From the NCBI RefSeq assembly GCF_024437655.1, contig NZ_JANBVF010000005.1:29446-93445 (forward strand): a stretch of DNA of 64,000 nucleotides. The letters are read 5' to 3'. Origin of the DNA: Chitinolyticbacter albus. Its GTDB lineage: Bacteria; Pseudomonadota; Gammaproteobacteria; Burkholderiales; Chitinibacteraceae. Shown here piece by piece: positions 10,272 through 19,401 of this stretch. The position numbers and the translations under genes were made by a program. Under the pieces are notes generated by a model. The model was given only the letters and a program-made list of their open reading frames with translations. It did no database searches and was not told the DNA's origin. Each line of letters begins with the position of its first letter. Position 1 is the stretch's first letter.

Positions 10272-11338
10272 GCCGCCGCACCTTGCTCGTGATGGCCGGC
10301 GGTACCGGCGGCCATATCTTCCCGGCGCTGGCCGTTGCCCAGGCGGTGCGCGAGCGCGGCTGGGACGTGGTCTGGCTGGGTGCCAAGGGCGCGATGGAAA
10401 CCCGCCTTGTGCCGCAGCACGATATCCCGCTCGAAACGCTGGCCATAGCCGGTGTGCGCGGCAAGGGCATCGTCACCCAACTGATCCAGCCGTGGGTGCA
10501 GCTGAAGGCGCTTCTGGGTGCCTTGAACGTGATTTTCCGCCACCGGCCGGACGTAGCCATCGGTTTCGGCGGCTTTACCGGTTTTCCGGGCGGTCTGGCG
10601 ATGCGGTTGATGTGGTTGCCACTGGTGATCCACGAGCAGAACTCGGTCGCCGGCCTTACCAACAAGACGCTGGCGCGCATCGCCAACCGCGTGCTCTATG
10701 CCTTCCCCGGCGCTTTTCCGAAGCGCAGCGAAGGCTATGTCGGCAATCCGGTGCGTGGCGAAATCACCCGCGTGGCACCGCCGGCCGAGCGCTACGGCGC
10801 GCGCTCCGGCCCGTTCAGGCTGCTGGTGGTCGGTGGCAGCCTCGGCGCCCAGGTATTCAACGAACAGGTGCCCAAGGCGCTGGCGCTGTTGCCGCCCGAG
10901 CGCCGGCCGCAGGTGATCCATCAGGCAGGCGAGAAGCATATCGACGCGCTCAAGGCCAATTACGCCGCGGCTGGGGTCGACGCCGAATGCGTCGCCTTCA
11001 TCGCCGACATGGCCGCGGCGTACGCCGAGGCGGATCTGGTGCTGTGCCGTGCCGGCGCGCTCACCGTATCGGAGCTCGCCTGCGTCGGCGTCGCCAGCGT
11101 ACTGGTGCCGTTCCCGCACGCGGTGGACGACCACCAGACCGGCAACGCGCGTTTTCTCGCCGAGGCGGGCGCCGGCAGGCTGTTGCCGCAAACCGAATTG
11201 ACCGCAGCGCATCTGGCCGCGCTGCTGGAACAGAGCAACCGCACCGATTGCCTGGTGATGGCGGAAAAGGCGCGCGCGCTCTCCAAGCCGGACGCCACCG
11301 CCAGCGTCGTCGCGGTCATCGAAGAATTGGCAGGTTAG
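10268..11338 (+). CDS. murG: Lipid II synthase MurG (GlcNAc transferase)
   Basis: MurG adds GlcNAc from UDP-GlcNAc to lipid I on the inner face of the membrane, making lipid II. The 356-aa GT-B enzyme begins at ATG 10268, overlapping the ftsW stop. It has the N-terminal glycine loop [15 protein letters not shown], the [12 protein letters not shown] loop, [12 protein letters not shown], and the C-terminal donor motif [11 protein letters not shown]. An open frame upstream inside ftsW is not part of it. Confidence 0.97.
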   Translation: MSRRTLLVMAGGTGGHIFPALAVAQAVRERGWDVVWLGAKGAMETRLVPQHDIPLETLAIAGVRGKGIVTQLIQPWVQLKALLGALNVIFRHRPDVAIGFGGFTGFPGGLAMRLMWLPLVIHEQNSVAGLTNKTLARIANRVLYAFPGAFPKRSEGYVGNPVRGEITRVAPPAERYGARSGPFRLLVVGGSLGAQVFNEQVPKALALLPPERRPQVIHQAGEKHIDALKANYAAAGVDAECVAFIADMAAAYAEADLVLCRAGALTVSELACVGVASVLVPFPHAVDDHQTGNARFLAEAGAGRLLPQTELTAAHLAALLEQSNRTDCLVMAEKARALSKPDATASVVAVIEELAG

Positions 11339-11342
11339 GAAT

Positions 11343-12734
11343 ATGAAACACAAGGTCAAACGCATTCATTTCGTCGGTATCGGTGGTGTCGGCATGAGCG
11401 GCATCGCCGAGGTACTGCTCAACCTCGGCTTCGAGGTATCGGGCACGGACCTCGGCAGCAACGCCACCACGCAACGCCTGGCCGCCGCCGGAGCCACCGT
11501 GCACCAGGGCCACGCGGCCGAATTCGTCGCCAACGCCGATGTGGTGGTGATCTCGAGCGCGGTGAAGGACGACAACGCGGAAGTGGTCGAGGCGCGTTCA
11601 CGCAAGATCCCGGTGGTGCCGCGCGCGATGATGCTGGCCGAGCTGATGCGGCTCAAACAAGGCATCGCCATTGCCGGCACCCACGGCAAGACGACCACCA
11701 CCAGCCTGACCGCGTCCATCCTCGAAGCGGCCGGGCTCGATCCCACCTTCGTGATCGGCGGCAAGCTGCATGCGGCTGGCTCCAACGCGCGGCTGGGCTC
11801 GGGCGACTTCCTGGTGGCCGAGGCGGACGAGAGCGATGCGTCTTTCCTGCTGCTCTCCCCGGTGATCTCGGTCGTGACCAATATCGACGCCGATCACATG
11901 GACACCTACGGCCATGACTTCGAGAAACTGAAGCAGGCCTTCATCGACTTCCTCTACCACCTGCCGTTCTACGGTCGCGCGGTGCTGTGCGTCGACGACC
12001 CGGTGGTGCGCGAGATCCTGCCGCGCGTGACGAGCCCGGTGACCACCTACGGCGTGAGTGCCGATGCGATGCTGCGCGCCGAGAATGTCGTCGCCGCCGC
12101 CGGCCAGATGCGGTTCGACGCGGTGTGGGAGAACGGCGAAACGCGCCGCATTCCCGTCACGCTCAACCTGCCGGGCATGCACAACGTGCTGAACGCGCTC
12201 GCCGCCATCGGCATCGCGCTCGAAGTTGGTGCTTCCGAAGCCGCCATCCAGAAGGCGCTGGCCGAATTCCAGGGAGTGGGCCGGCGCTTCCAGCGCTATG
12301 GCGAAGTGGCGCTTCAGGCCGGCGGTAGCTTCACAGTGGTCGACGATTACGGCCACCACCCGGTCGAGATGGCCGCCACGCTGGCCGCGGCGCGTGGTGC
12401 GTTCCCCGGGCGGCGCCTGCTGCTGGCGTTCCAGCCGCACCGCTATACCCGCACTCGCGATTGCTTCGAGGATTTCGTGAAGGTGCTGAACACCGTTGAC
12501 GGCCTGCTGCTGGCCGAGGTCTACGCCGCTGGCGAGGCGCCGATTGTTGCGGCCGACGGCCGGGCACTGGCGCGCGCGGTGCGCGTGGCCGGCAAGGTCG
12601 AGCCGGTGTTCGTCGAGCAGGTGGCAGACATGCCGGCCGCGATCTTCGCGGCGGCACAGGATGGCGACGTGGTGATCACCATGGGCGCCGGCACGATAGG
12701 TGGCATTCCCGCAAAACTCGTGGCGGGGGCGTGA
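11343..12734 (+). CDS. murC: UDP-N-acetylmuramate--L-alanine ligase MurC
   Basis: MurC commits UDP-MurNAc to stem-peptide synthesis by adding L-Ala. The 463-aa product has the N-terminal motif [15 protein letters not shown], the P-loop [11 protein letters not shown] near residue 113 and the [10 protein letters not shown] segment near 338. An AGGTTAGGA ribosome-binding site (11331-11339) precedes the ATG by 3 nt. No murB follows; ddl comes next, an arrangement seen in many beta- and gammaproteobacteria. Confidence 0.97.
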   Translation: MKHKVKRIHFVGIGGVGMSGIAEVLLNLGFEVSGTDLGSNATTQRLAAAGATVHQGHAAEFVANADVVVISSAVKDDNAEVVEARSRKIPVVPRAMMLAELMRLKQGIAIAGTHGKTTTTSLTASILEAAGLDPTFVIGGKLHAAGSNARLGSGDFLVAEADESDASFLLLSPVISVVTNIDADHMDTYGHDFEKLKQAFIDFLYHLPFYGRAVLCVDDPVVREILPRVTSPVTTYGVSADAMLRAENVVAAAGQMRFDAVWENGETRRIPVTLNLPGMHNVLNALAAIGIALEVGASEAAIQKALAEFQGVGRRFQRYGEVALQAGGSFTVVDDYGHHPVEMAATLAAARGAFPGRRLLLAFQPHRYTRTRDCFEDFVKVLNTVDGLLLAEVYAAGEAPIVAADGRALARAVRVAGKVEPVFVEQVADMPAAIFAAAQDGDVVITMGAGTIGGIPAKLVAGA

Positions 12735-12735
12735 G

Positions 12736-13656
12736 ATGGATATGAAGCAAAAATACGGCAAGGTCGCGGTCGTGATGGGTGGCGATTCCACCGAGCGCGA
12801 AGTCTCGTTGATGAGTGGCAAGGGCGTGCTGGCCGCGCTGCTTAGCCAGGGCGTCGACGCACATGCGTTTGATCCGGCGGAGCGCCCTCTGACCGATCTG
12901 GTCGAGGAGGGCTTTGACCGCGCCTTCCTCATCCTGCACGGCGGCGAGGGCGAGGATGGCACCATCCAGGGCGCGCTCGAATACCTCGGCGTGCCGTATA
13001 CCGGCTGCGGCGTGATGGCATCGGCCATAGGCATGGACAAGTGGCGCACCAAGTTGATGTGGCAGGCCGTCGGCCTGCCGGTGCCCGCTTACCTGCTGCT
13101 CGATGCGCAGAGCGATTTCGATTCCGTGCTTGCCAAGCTCGGCTCGCCGGTGTTCGTGAAGCCGTCCAACGGCGGCTCCAGCGTCGGCGTGACCAAGTGT
13201 CGCACCGCCGACGAAATCCGCACCGCCTATGCCGAAGCCGCCAAGTACGACCCGCTGGTGATGGTCGAGCAGGCGGTGATCGGTGGCGAGTACAGCTGCG
13301 CGGTACTCGACGGCAAGGCTCTGGCGACGGTGAAGATCGAGCCGGCGACCGAGTTCTACGACTACGAAGCCAAGTACTTCCGCGACGATACCGTCTACAC
13401 CTGCCCGGGCCTCACCGGCGACGCGGAAACGCAGGCGCGGCAGCTCGCCGAAGTGGCGTACCGGGTGCTGGGTGCCACCGGTTGGGCCCGCATCGACTTT
13501 TTGACCGACGCGCAAGGCAAGGCCTACCTCCTGGAGCCGAACACTGCGCCCGGCATGACCAGCCACAGCCTGTTCCCGGTCTGTGCCCGCGAAGCGGGCA
13601 TCAGCTACGAGCAGCTGGTGCTGAAGATACTGGATACGACGTTGGAGCAGGAATAA
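12736..13656 (+). CDS. ddl: D-alanine--D-alanine ligase (Ddl)
   Basis: Ddl is an ATP-grasp ligase that makes the D-Ala-D-Ala dipeptide used by MurF. The 306-aa product shows VVMGGDSTEREVSLMSG at the N-terminus, FVKPSNGGSSVGV in the ATP-grasp core and LLEPNTAPGMTSHS near the C-terminus, as in DdlB. It starts 1 nt after the murC stop (ATG 12736; ATG 12742 is possible). A repeat-rich 165-bp gap then separates it from ftsQ. Confidence 0.96.
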   Translation: MDMKQKYGKVAVVMGGDSTEREVSLMSGKGVLAALLSQGVDAHAFDPAERPLTDLVEEGFDRAFLILHGGEGEDGTIQGALEYLGVPYTGCGVMASAIGMDKWRTKLMWQAVGLPVPAYLLLDAQSDFDSVLAKLGSPVFVKPSNGGSSVGVTKCRTADEIRTAYAEAAKYDPLVMVEQAVIGGEYSCAVLDGKALATVKIEPATEFYDYEAKYFRDDTVYTCPGLTGDAETQARQLAEVAYRVLGATGWARIDFLTDAQGKAYLLEPNTAPGMTSHSLFPVCAREAGISYEQLVLKILDTTLEQE

Positions 13657-13689
13657 GGGTCATGTCTCGCCAGGCCGTTTGTCCCCTCA

Positions 13690-13805
13690 TGTGCGTAGCG
13701 AGCCGGCTCCAGACAAGGAGCCAGCAGCGCAGCGACCGGAACGTACTTGATGTACGTGAGGATCGCGAGCAGCGCACGACGCTGGCTGGCGTCGGCGTAG
13801 TAGCG
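13690..13805 (-). repeat. Dispersed hairpin repeat, copy B (ddl-ftsQ gap)
   Basis: The core is ACGTAC-TTGAT-GTACGT (13741-13757), a perfect 6-bp inverted repeat. Read on the minus strand it is preceded by TCCTC and followed by TTCCGG, as in the copy at 17203. Flanks are rich in GCTGCGC-type tracts. Outer ends are approximate. It lies just upstream of the ftsQ ribosome-binding site and breaks the otherwise overlapping gene chain. Confidence 0.6.
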
Positions 13806-13821
13806 CAGGAGGGCGACAAAC

Positions 13822-14622
13822 GTGTGGGATAAGCCGCAATTGCTGATGTGGTTCGCGAACCTGCTCACCGGCCTCGCCGCCTTGCTGCTGTTCTATTCGC
13901 TGGTGTTCCTGGCGGTGAACTCGCCGCTGTTCCCGGTGAAACGCATCAAGGTCGATGGCGAGCTGGAGCATGTGACCCGTGAGCAGTTGCAGTACGTGAT
14001 CAAGAACGAGCTCAAGGGCACGTTCTTCACGCTCAATCTCGACAAGACTCGGGCTGCTTTCGAGAAGCTGCCGTGGGTGCGCGAAGTGAGCGTGCGGCGG
14101 CGCTGGCCGGACCAGCTGGAAGTGCAGATCGAAGAGCACGAGGCGATTGCGCGTTGGGGCGGAGTGGCACTGCTCAATACGCATGGCGAGCGCTTCGATG
14201 CGGCATCGAATGACGCATTGCCGGTGCTGGAAGGCCCGGTGGGGACCGAAAAACAGATGGTCGACGGTTATCGCGATTTTGTCGCGGCGCTGGCACCGAT
14301 CCGCAAGAAACCGGAGCACGTATGGCTGTCGGCACGGCGTGCCTGGCGGGTCGAGCTCGACGATGGCACCACGATCGAGGTCGGGCGCGATGAGGCGCTG
14401 GACCGGGTGAAACGCTTTGTCGTTGCCTACCCGAACTCGCTGGCACTGATCGCGCAGAAGCAGCCGTTCCAGTACGTGGATCTGCGCTATCCGAATGGAT
14501 TCGCGGTGCGCCTGCCGGGCTACACGCCGGCCGAGCCCGCCAAGCCGGGGGCCAAGCCTGCGACGCCAAAACCGGTCGCTCCCAAACCGGCCGCACCGGC
14601 CGCAACGGCGCAACCGGCATGA
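13822..14622 (+). CDS. ftsQ: Cell division protein FtsQ
   Basis: FtsQ is a bitopic inner-membrane divisome protein with a periplasmic POTRA and beta domain, and partners FtsB and FtsL. The 266-aa product has one span (about residues 15-33) and the POTRA start FPVKRIKVDGELEHVTREQL. The start is GTG 13822 with a strong AGGAGGG site at 13807-13813. The last 30 or so residues form a Pro/Ala/Lys-rich tail, which is unusual. The stop overlaps a short bridging ORF (ATGA at 14619). Confidence 0.94.
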   Translation: MWDKPQLLMWFANLLTGLAALLLFYSLVFLAVNSPLFPVKRIKVDGELEHVTREQLQYVIKNELKGTFFTLNLDKTRAAFEKLPWVREVSVRRRWPDQLEVQIEEHEAIARWGGVALLNTHGERFDAASNDALPVLEGPVGTEKQMVDGYRDFVAALAPIRKKPEHVWLSARRAWRVELDDGTTIEVGRDEALDRVKRFVVAYPNSLALIAQKQPFQYVDLRYPNGFAVRLPGYTPAEPAKPGAKPATPKPVAPKPAAPAATAQPA

Positions 14623-14684
14623 AACAGATGAACGCGGCCCGTTGGGGCCGGATGAACAAACTGCAGGGAAGAGGTCGTCAGTGA
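14619..14684 (+). CDS. Short ORF bridging ftsQ and ftsA (21 codons)
   Basis: An ATG overlapping the ftsQ stop opens a 21-codon frame whose TGA overlaps the GTG start of ftsA, giving 4-bp junctions (ATGA, GTGA) at both ends. The peptide would begin MKQMNAARWGR and be basic and Trp-containing. No family is recognised. The simplest reading is a non-functional peptide that passes ribosomes from ftsQ to ftsA. It may equally be chance, since ftsA has its own purine-rich upstream stretch. Confidence 0.35.
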   Translation: MKQMNAARWGRMNKLQGRGRQ

Positions 14685-15913
14685 CTAGAGACAGCAAGAA
14701 CCTCATCGTTGGGCTCGACATCGGTACCGCCAAGGTGGTCGCCGTTGTCGCCGAGATCCAGGACGATGGCAAGCTCAATGTGGTCGGGCTGGGCTCGGCC
14801 GTCAGTCGTGGCCTCAAGCGCGGCGTGGTGGTCGACATCGAAAAGACCGTCGGCGCCATCCAGAGCGCACTCGGCGAGGCCGAGCTGATGGCCGATTGCA
14901 AGATCCGCGAGGTGTTCACCGGTATCGCCGGCAGCCACATCAAGGGGCTGAATTCGCACGGCATGGTCGCGATCAAGGACAAGGAAGTCACCCAGGCCGA
15001 CATGACCCGGGTGATCGAGACCGCCAGCGCGGTGAACATCCCCACCGATCACCAGGTGCTGCACATCCTGGCGCAGGAATACGTGATCGATGGCCAGGAA
15101 GATGTTAAGGAGCCGCTGGGGATGTCCGGCGTTCGGCTGGAGGTGCGGGTACACATCGTCTCGGGCGCGGTCTCTGCGGTGCAGAACATCACCAAGTGTG
15201 TGCGTCGCTGCGGGTTGGAGATCTCGGAAGTGATCCTGCAGCCGCTGGCTTCGGCCTACGCGGTGCTCACCGAAGACGAGAAGGCTCTGGGCGTATGCCT
15301 GGTCGACATCGGTGGTGGCACCACCGACATTGCCGTGTTCATCGACGGCGCCATCCGCCACACCGCGGTGATTCCGATCGCCGGTGACCAGGTGACCAAC
15401 GACATCGCCATGGCACTACGCACACCCACGGGCGAGGCCGAGTCGATCAAGCTACAGCACGGCGTGGCACTGCGCCATATGACCGATCCGCAAGCGATGA
15501 TCGAGGTGCCGGGTGTGGGCGAGCGCGGATCGCGCCAGATGAGCCGCCATACGCTGGCCGAGGTGATCGAGCCGCGCATCGAGGAGCTCTACGGCCTAGT
15601 GCAGGCCGAGCTGCGCCGCGCCGGCTTCGAGGATCGCCTATCCAGCGGCATCGTCATCACCGGTGGCGCCGCGCTGATGCCCGGCATGGTCGAGCTCGGC
15701 GAAGAAATCTTCCATATGCCGGTGCGCCTGGGCACGCCCAAGTACGTGGGCGGCCTGGCCGAGGTCGTCAAGAATCCGCGTTATTCGACGGCGGTCGGCC
15801 TGTTGCTGATCGCCAAGGAGCAATACCTGAAGAATCCCGCCGGACGCATCAAGGATGGGTCGTTCGGCGAGTTGTTGGGGCGCATGAAATCGTGGTTTCA
15901 GAATAATTTCTAA
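14681..15913 (+). CDS. ftsA: Cell division protein FtsA
   Basis: FtsA is an actin-like ATPase that tethers FtsZ filaments to the membrane. The 410-aa product from GTG 14681 shows the phosphate-1 loop VGLDIGTAKV, phosphate-2 VDIGGGTTDIAVF near residue 205, and the adenosine motif GIVITGGAALMPG near 325. A C-terminal amphipathic helix (MKSWFQNNF) fits a membrane-targeting sequence. A purine-rich GGGAAGAGG lies upstream. The open frame extends further 5' but only into ftsQ. Confidence 0.96.
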   Translation: MTRDSKNLIVGLDIGTAKVVAVVAEIQDDGKLNVVGLGSAVSRGLKRGVVVDIEKTVGAIQSALGEAELMADCKIREVFTGIAGSHIKGLNSHGMVAIKDKEVTQADMTRVIETASAVNIPTDHQVLHILAQEYVIDGQEDVKEPLGMSGVRLEVRVHIVSGAVSAVQNITKCVRRCGLEISEVILQPLASAYAVLTEDEKALGVCLVDIGGGTTDIAVFIDGAIRHTAVIPIAGDQVTNDIAMALRTPTGEAESIKLQHGVALRHMTDPQAMIEVPGVGERGSRQMSRHTLAEVIEPRIEELYGLVQAELRRAGFEDRLSSGIVITGGAALMPGMVELGEEIFHMPVRLGTPKYVGGLAEVVKNPRYSTAVGLLLIAKEQYLKNPAGRIKDGSFGELLGRMKSWFQNNF

Positions 15914-15969
15914 AGTTGTTTTTAAGTTTCGGGTCAGCAGAGTAAAATCGGGTCTAGAGGAGTAATACC

Positions 15970-17142
15970 ATGGCACTCACCATCGAAGTCCAAGAGGTCG
16001 CGCACCTCGTCAACATCAAGGTGATCGGCGTCGGCGGCGCCGGTTGCAACGCGATCAACAACATGATCGATCACAGCATGCAAGGAGTGGAGTTCATCTC
16101 CGCCAACACCGACGCGCAGGTGCTCAAACTGTCGCGCGCCGAGAACGTGGTCCAGCTCGGTGCTGAGCTCACCCGCGGTTTCGGCGCGGGCTGCAATCCG
16201 GACATCGGCCGCCAGGCCGCCGAGGAAGACCGCGAGCGCATCGCCGATTTGATCGACGGCGCGGATCTCTTGTTCGTTACCGCCGGCATGGGTGGCGGCA
16301 CCGGTACCGGCGCGGCACCGGTGATCGCCCAGGTGGCGCGCGAGAAGGGCATCCTCACCGTTGGCGTCGTCACCAAGCCGGGCCTCGACGAGGGCGCGCG
16401 CCAGAAGGTGGCGCAGGCCGGCATCGACGAGCTGGCCCGTTATGTCGATTCGCTGATCGTGGTGTCGAACGAGAAGTTGGAAGAAGTGCTGGGCGAGGAC
16501 GTGACCATCGACGAGGCCTTCCGCGCCGCCGATGACATCCTGCGCAACGCCGTCGGCTCCATCGTCGAGATCATCCATTACCCGGGCCTCATCAACGTCG
16601 ACTTCGCCGACGTGAAGACGGTGATGCGCGAGATGGGTATGGCGATGATGGGCTCGGCCCATGCATCCGGGCCTGAGCGCGCCGTGACCGCGACCGAGGA
16701 AGCCATCCGCTGCCCGCTGCTCGATAACATCAGCTTCAAGGGCGCACGCGGCGTGCTGGTCAACTTCTCGGCCAGCCGCGCCACGCTGAAGAAGAGCGAA
16801 GTCCGCCAGGCGCTGGAGATCATCAACCAGCACGTGGCCGACGACGCACAGGTCAAGCACGGCGTGGTGTACGACGAGAGCCTGGGCGACGAGCTGCGCA
16901 TCACGCTGATTGCAACGGGCCTGGGCGCCAAGGAAAACGCCAAGCCGTCGCTGTCGGTGATTCAGAGCGAAAGCCGCAAGACCGGTACCGACAACTTCAA
17001 CGCCGAAGACTACGACACCCCGGCCATCTGGCGTTCGCGCCGCGGCGGCGGTGCATCGGCGGAGCAGAGCGGGTCGGCACGGCCGGCACACAACAACATT
17101 GATATGGATATACCCGCTTTCCTGCGCCGCCAAGCCGACTAA
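15970..17142 (+). CDS. ftsZ: Cell division protein FtsZ
   Basis: FtsZ is the tubulin-like GTPase that forms the Z ring. The 390-aa product has VIGVGGAGCNAINNM at the N-terminus, the tubulin signature GGGTGTGAAPV near residue 107, and the conserved C-terminal tail DIPAFLRRQAD that binds FtsA. A GGAG site precedes the ATG. The 56-bp gap after ftsA contains a -10-like TAAAAT (15943-15948) without a good -35, so a separate ftsZ promoter is possible but unproven. Confidence 0.98.
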   Translation: MALTIEVQEVAHLVNIKVIGVGGAGCNAINNMIDHSMQGVEFISANTDAQVLKLSRAENVVQLGAELTRGFGAGCNPDIGRQAAEEDRERIADLIDGADLLFVTAGMGGGTGTGAAPVIAQVAREKGILTVGVVTKPGLDEGARQKVAQAGIDELARYVDSLIVVSNEKLEEVLGEDVTIDEAFRAADDILRNAVGSIVEIIHYPGLINVDFADVKTVMREMGMAMMGSAHASGPERAVTATEEAIRCPLLDNISFKGARGVLVNFSASRATLKKSEVRQALEIINQHVADDAQVKHGVVYDESLGDELRITLIATGLGAKENAKPSLSVIQSESRKTGTDNFNAEDYDTPAIWRSRRGGGASAEQSGSARPAHNNIDMDIPAFLRRQAD

Positions 17143-17144
17143 TC

Positions 17145-17275
17145 GGCGCTGGCGCTGCTGCGCACAACCGGCGCTTTGTCGTCGGGCCGGCTCAGGCTCC
17201 TCATGGACATCCAGTCCATTCCGGGCCTTCGCCAACCCGACTTCGCGCTCCGGCCGCGCCATCATCCGATGAGTG
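17145..17275 (+). repeat. Dispersed hairpin repeat, copy A (ftsZ-lpxC gap)
   Basis: The core is ATGGAC-ATCCA-GTCCAT (17203-17219), a perfect 6-bp inverted repeat preceded by TCCTC and followed by TCCGG. The same layout is seen in copy B (minus strand) and, less exactly, copy C. GC-rich flanks extend over about 130 bp; the outer limits are approximate. It fills most of the gap between ftsZ and lpxC. Confidence 0.6.
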
Positions 17276-17390
17276 TGCTCGGTCAGGTGGTCGGAATAGG
17301 TTCAACCGATCGGGAACATTGCAACGATCAATCCAGCCCAAGACCCGGGGCTGTTAGAATTGTTGTCAGTTTCTGAATGGGAAAGTGTCC

Positions 17391-18305
17391 ATGTTTCAAC
17401 AACGTACCCTGAAATCCACGGTGCGTGCCGTCGGTGTCGGCCTGCATTCGGGTGACCGTGTCACCCTGACGCTCAAGCCTGCACCGATCGGCCACGGCAT
17501 CGTGTTTCGGCGTTCCGATTTGCCCGGATCGGCGCCGTTCAGGGTCGGCCCCGCCCTCGTCAACGACACGCGTCTATCCTCTACGCTGGTCCAGGACGAG
17601 GTGCGGGTGGGTACCATCGAACACTTGATGTCCGCCTTCGCCGGCCTCGGTCTCGACAACGTCGAGGTCGAGGTCGACGCGCAGGAAATGCCCATCATGG
17701 ACGGCTCGTCCGCGCCGTTCATCTACCTGATCCAATCCGCCGGCATCGTCGACCAGATCGCACCCAAGCGCTTCGTGCGCGTGCTCAAGCCCGTCGAAGT
17801 GATCGAGGGCGACAAATGGGTGCGGCTCGATCCGCACGACGGCTACAAGGTCAAGCTGACCATCGATTTCCAGCATCCGGCATTCAAGAAGTCGGCGCAG
17901 ACCGTCGCGATCGACTTCGCCGACACCAACTACATCAGCGAGATCTCGCGCGCGCGTACCTTCGGTTTCATCCATGAGTTCGAATACATGCGCATGAATG
18001 GCCTGGCGCGTGGTGGCAGCATGGACAACGCCATCGTCATCGACGAATACCGCGTGCTGAACGACGGCGGCCTGCGCTTCGAGGACGAGTTCGTGCGCCA
18101 CAAGGTGCTCGACGCCATCGGCGACCTTTACATCCTCGGCCATCCCTTGATCGCCGCCTTCTCCGGCTACAAGAGCGGCCACGCGCTCAACAACAAGCTC
18201 TTGCGTACGCTGCTCGCCGACGAGTCCAACTACGAGTTCGTCACCTTCGACGAGCGTAGCGCGGTGCCAAGTTCGTTCCACGATCTGCCGCCGCTGACGA
18301 TCTAG
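17391..18305 (+). CDS. lpxC: UDP-3-O-acyl-N-acetylglucosamine deacetylase LpxC
   Basis: LpxC is the zinc-dependent deacetylase that commits UDP-3-O-acyl-GlcNAc to lipid A synthesis. The 304-aa product aligns at its start with E. coli LpxC ([13 protein letters not shown]). It carries GTIEHLMSA near residue 75, and [17 protein letters not shown] near 237, which contains the zinc His and Asp. ATG 17391 is preferred over an in-frame GTG at 17385 because GGGAAA is well spaced from it. A -10-like TAGAAT lies at 17355-17360. Confidence 0.96.
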   Translation: MFQQRTLKSTVRAVGVGLHSGDRVTLTLKPAPIGHGIVFRRSDLPGSAPFRVGPALVNDTRLSSTLVQDEVRVGTIEHLMSAFAGLGLDNVEVEVDAQEMPIMDGSSAPFIYLIQSAGIVDQIAPKRFVRVLKPVEVIEGDKWVRLDPHDGYKVKLTIDFQHPAFKKSAQTVAIDFADTNYISEISRARTFGFIHEFEYMRMNGLARGGSMDNAIVIDEYRVLNDGGLRFEDEFVRHKVLDAIGDLYILGHPLIAAFSGYKSGHALNNKLLRTLLADESNYEFVTFDERSAVPSSFHDLPPLTI

Positions 18306-18379
18306 GGCGCCGCGCCGCTTTCCTGGCGCGATGCTCGTTCCTGGTTGGCAGTCGGCCTGCGATGGGCGATCATCGCTCC

Positions 18380-18565
18380 ATGTTCATGCTGCTTCGCATC
18401 CTCTTCATCGTTCTGGTATTGCTGGTGGGCTGGTTCGGCTACCGCTACCTGCGTACGCGCGATCGCTACTGGCTGCGGCTGATACGCGGCACGGTGGCGG
18501 TGGCCATCGCCATATCGGTCATCGGCCTAATCGGTCTCGTGATCCAGCGTCTGACGGAGTCCTGA
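18380..18565 (+). CDS. Small two-span membrane protein upstream of rsmE
   Basis: This 61-aa product has two hydrophobic segments (about residues 2-20 and 38-58) around a basic, aromatic loop (YRYLRTRDRYWLRLI). The in-frame ATG at 18362 would add six residues. Its TGA shares a base with the rsmE ATG (TGATG), the tight coupling that real genes show. No function is recognised. It is probably an inner-membrane protein co-translated with RsmE. Confidence 0.65.
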   Translation: MFMLLRILFIVLVLLVGWFGYRYLRTRDRYWLRLIRGTVAVAIAISVIGLIGLVIQRLTES

Positions 18566-19287
18566 TGCCGCGTCTGCATGTGGATCTGCCGCTGGCCTGC
18601 GGCCTTGCGATCGAACTGCCGGAGGATGCGTCGCGTCATGCCCAGGTGCTGCGCCTGCAGCCAGGCGATGCCGTCACGCTGTTCAACGGCCAGGGAGGCG
18701 AGTACGCGGCAACGGTCAGCAAGATGGGCAAGCGCAGCGTGTCGGTCGACGTGGGCGCGCATGATCCCGTCGAGCGCGAATCGCCACTCAAGCTGGTGCT
18801 GATCCAGGCGGTGGCCACGGCCGAGCGCATGGACTACGCCATCCAGAAGGCGACCGAACTCGGGGTCCATCAGATACGGCCGGTGAACAGCACCTATACC
18901 CAGGGCCGCATGAGCGGCGAGCGCGCCGAGAAGCGGCTGGCGCACTGGCGAGGCGTGGCGATCGCCGCGTGCGAGCAGAGCGGCCGCACCCGCGTGCCGC
19001 AAATCACGGCGGTAACCGATCTCGCCGACCTGCTCACCCACCCGGTCGACGCCGAGCTGAAACTGTTGCTGTCGCCGCGCGGCGCGGTCCGGTTTCATGC
19101 GTTGCCGGCGCAGGTTGCCAGCGTGGCCGTATTGATCGGGCCGGAAGGCGGTCTCTCTGCGGCTGAGGAGGATGCCGCGCGCGCCGCGGGATACACCGCG
19201 CTGATACTCGGGCCACGGGTGCTGCGCACCGAAACGGCGGCGGCAACGGTGGCCGCGCTGCTACAGGCCCGCTACGGCGATTATTGA
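18565..19287 (+). CDS. rsmE: 16S rRNA (uracil(1498)-N(3))-methyltransferase RsmE
   Basis: RsmE methylates N3 of U1498 in 16S rRNA using SAM and has a SPOUT trefoil-knot fold. The 240-aa product has an N-terminal PUA-like domain (HAQVLRLQPGDAVTLFNGQG) and the knot motifs IGPEGGLS near residue 192 and LGPRVLRTETAA near 218. The longer upstream open frame is not used, because ATG 18565 matches the family N-terminus and is coupled to the small upstream gene. Confidence 0.95.
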   Translation: MPRLHVDLPLACGLAIELPEDASRHAQVLRLQPGDAVTLFNGQGGEYAATVSKMGKRSVSVDVGAHDPVERESPLKLVLIQAVATAERMDYAIQKATELGVHQIRPVNSTYTQGRMSGERAEKRLAHWRGVAIAACEQSGRTRVPQITAVTDLADLLTHPVDAELKLLLSPRGAVRFHALPAQVASVAVLIGPEGGLSAAEEDAARAAGYTALILGPRVLRTETAAATVAALLQARYGDY

Positions 19288-19366
19288 ACGCCGAGAGTGC
19301 CAGGCCAGCGGTTGAGTGCGCAGCAGCGAGCGGCAGATTGCCACCGCGCAAGCTGGCGCCGCCGCT

Positions 19367-19372
19367 TATAAT
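19367..19372 (+). promoter_or_regulatory. Putative -10 box upstream of msbA
   Basis: TATAAT matches the sigma-70 -10 consensus perfectly and lies 29 bp before the msbA ATG. A TTGCCA at 19338-19343 is the only -35 candidate, but its spacer of 23 bp is too long, so the promoter is uncertain. Confidence 0.4.
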
Positions 19373-19401
19373 CGCGGCTCTCCTGCCAGCCTGAACCGAA
19401 C

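Noticed and set aside
12700..12740. Absence of murB between murC and ddl as a possible deletion
   Set aside because: Many beta- and gammaproteobacteria keep murB elsewhere. The murC-ddl junction is only 1 nt and looks native.
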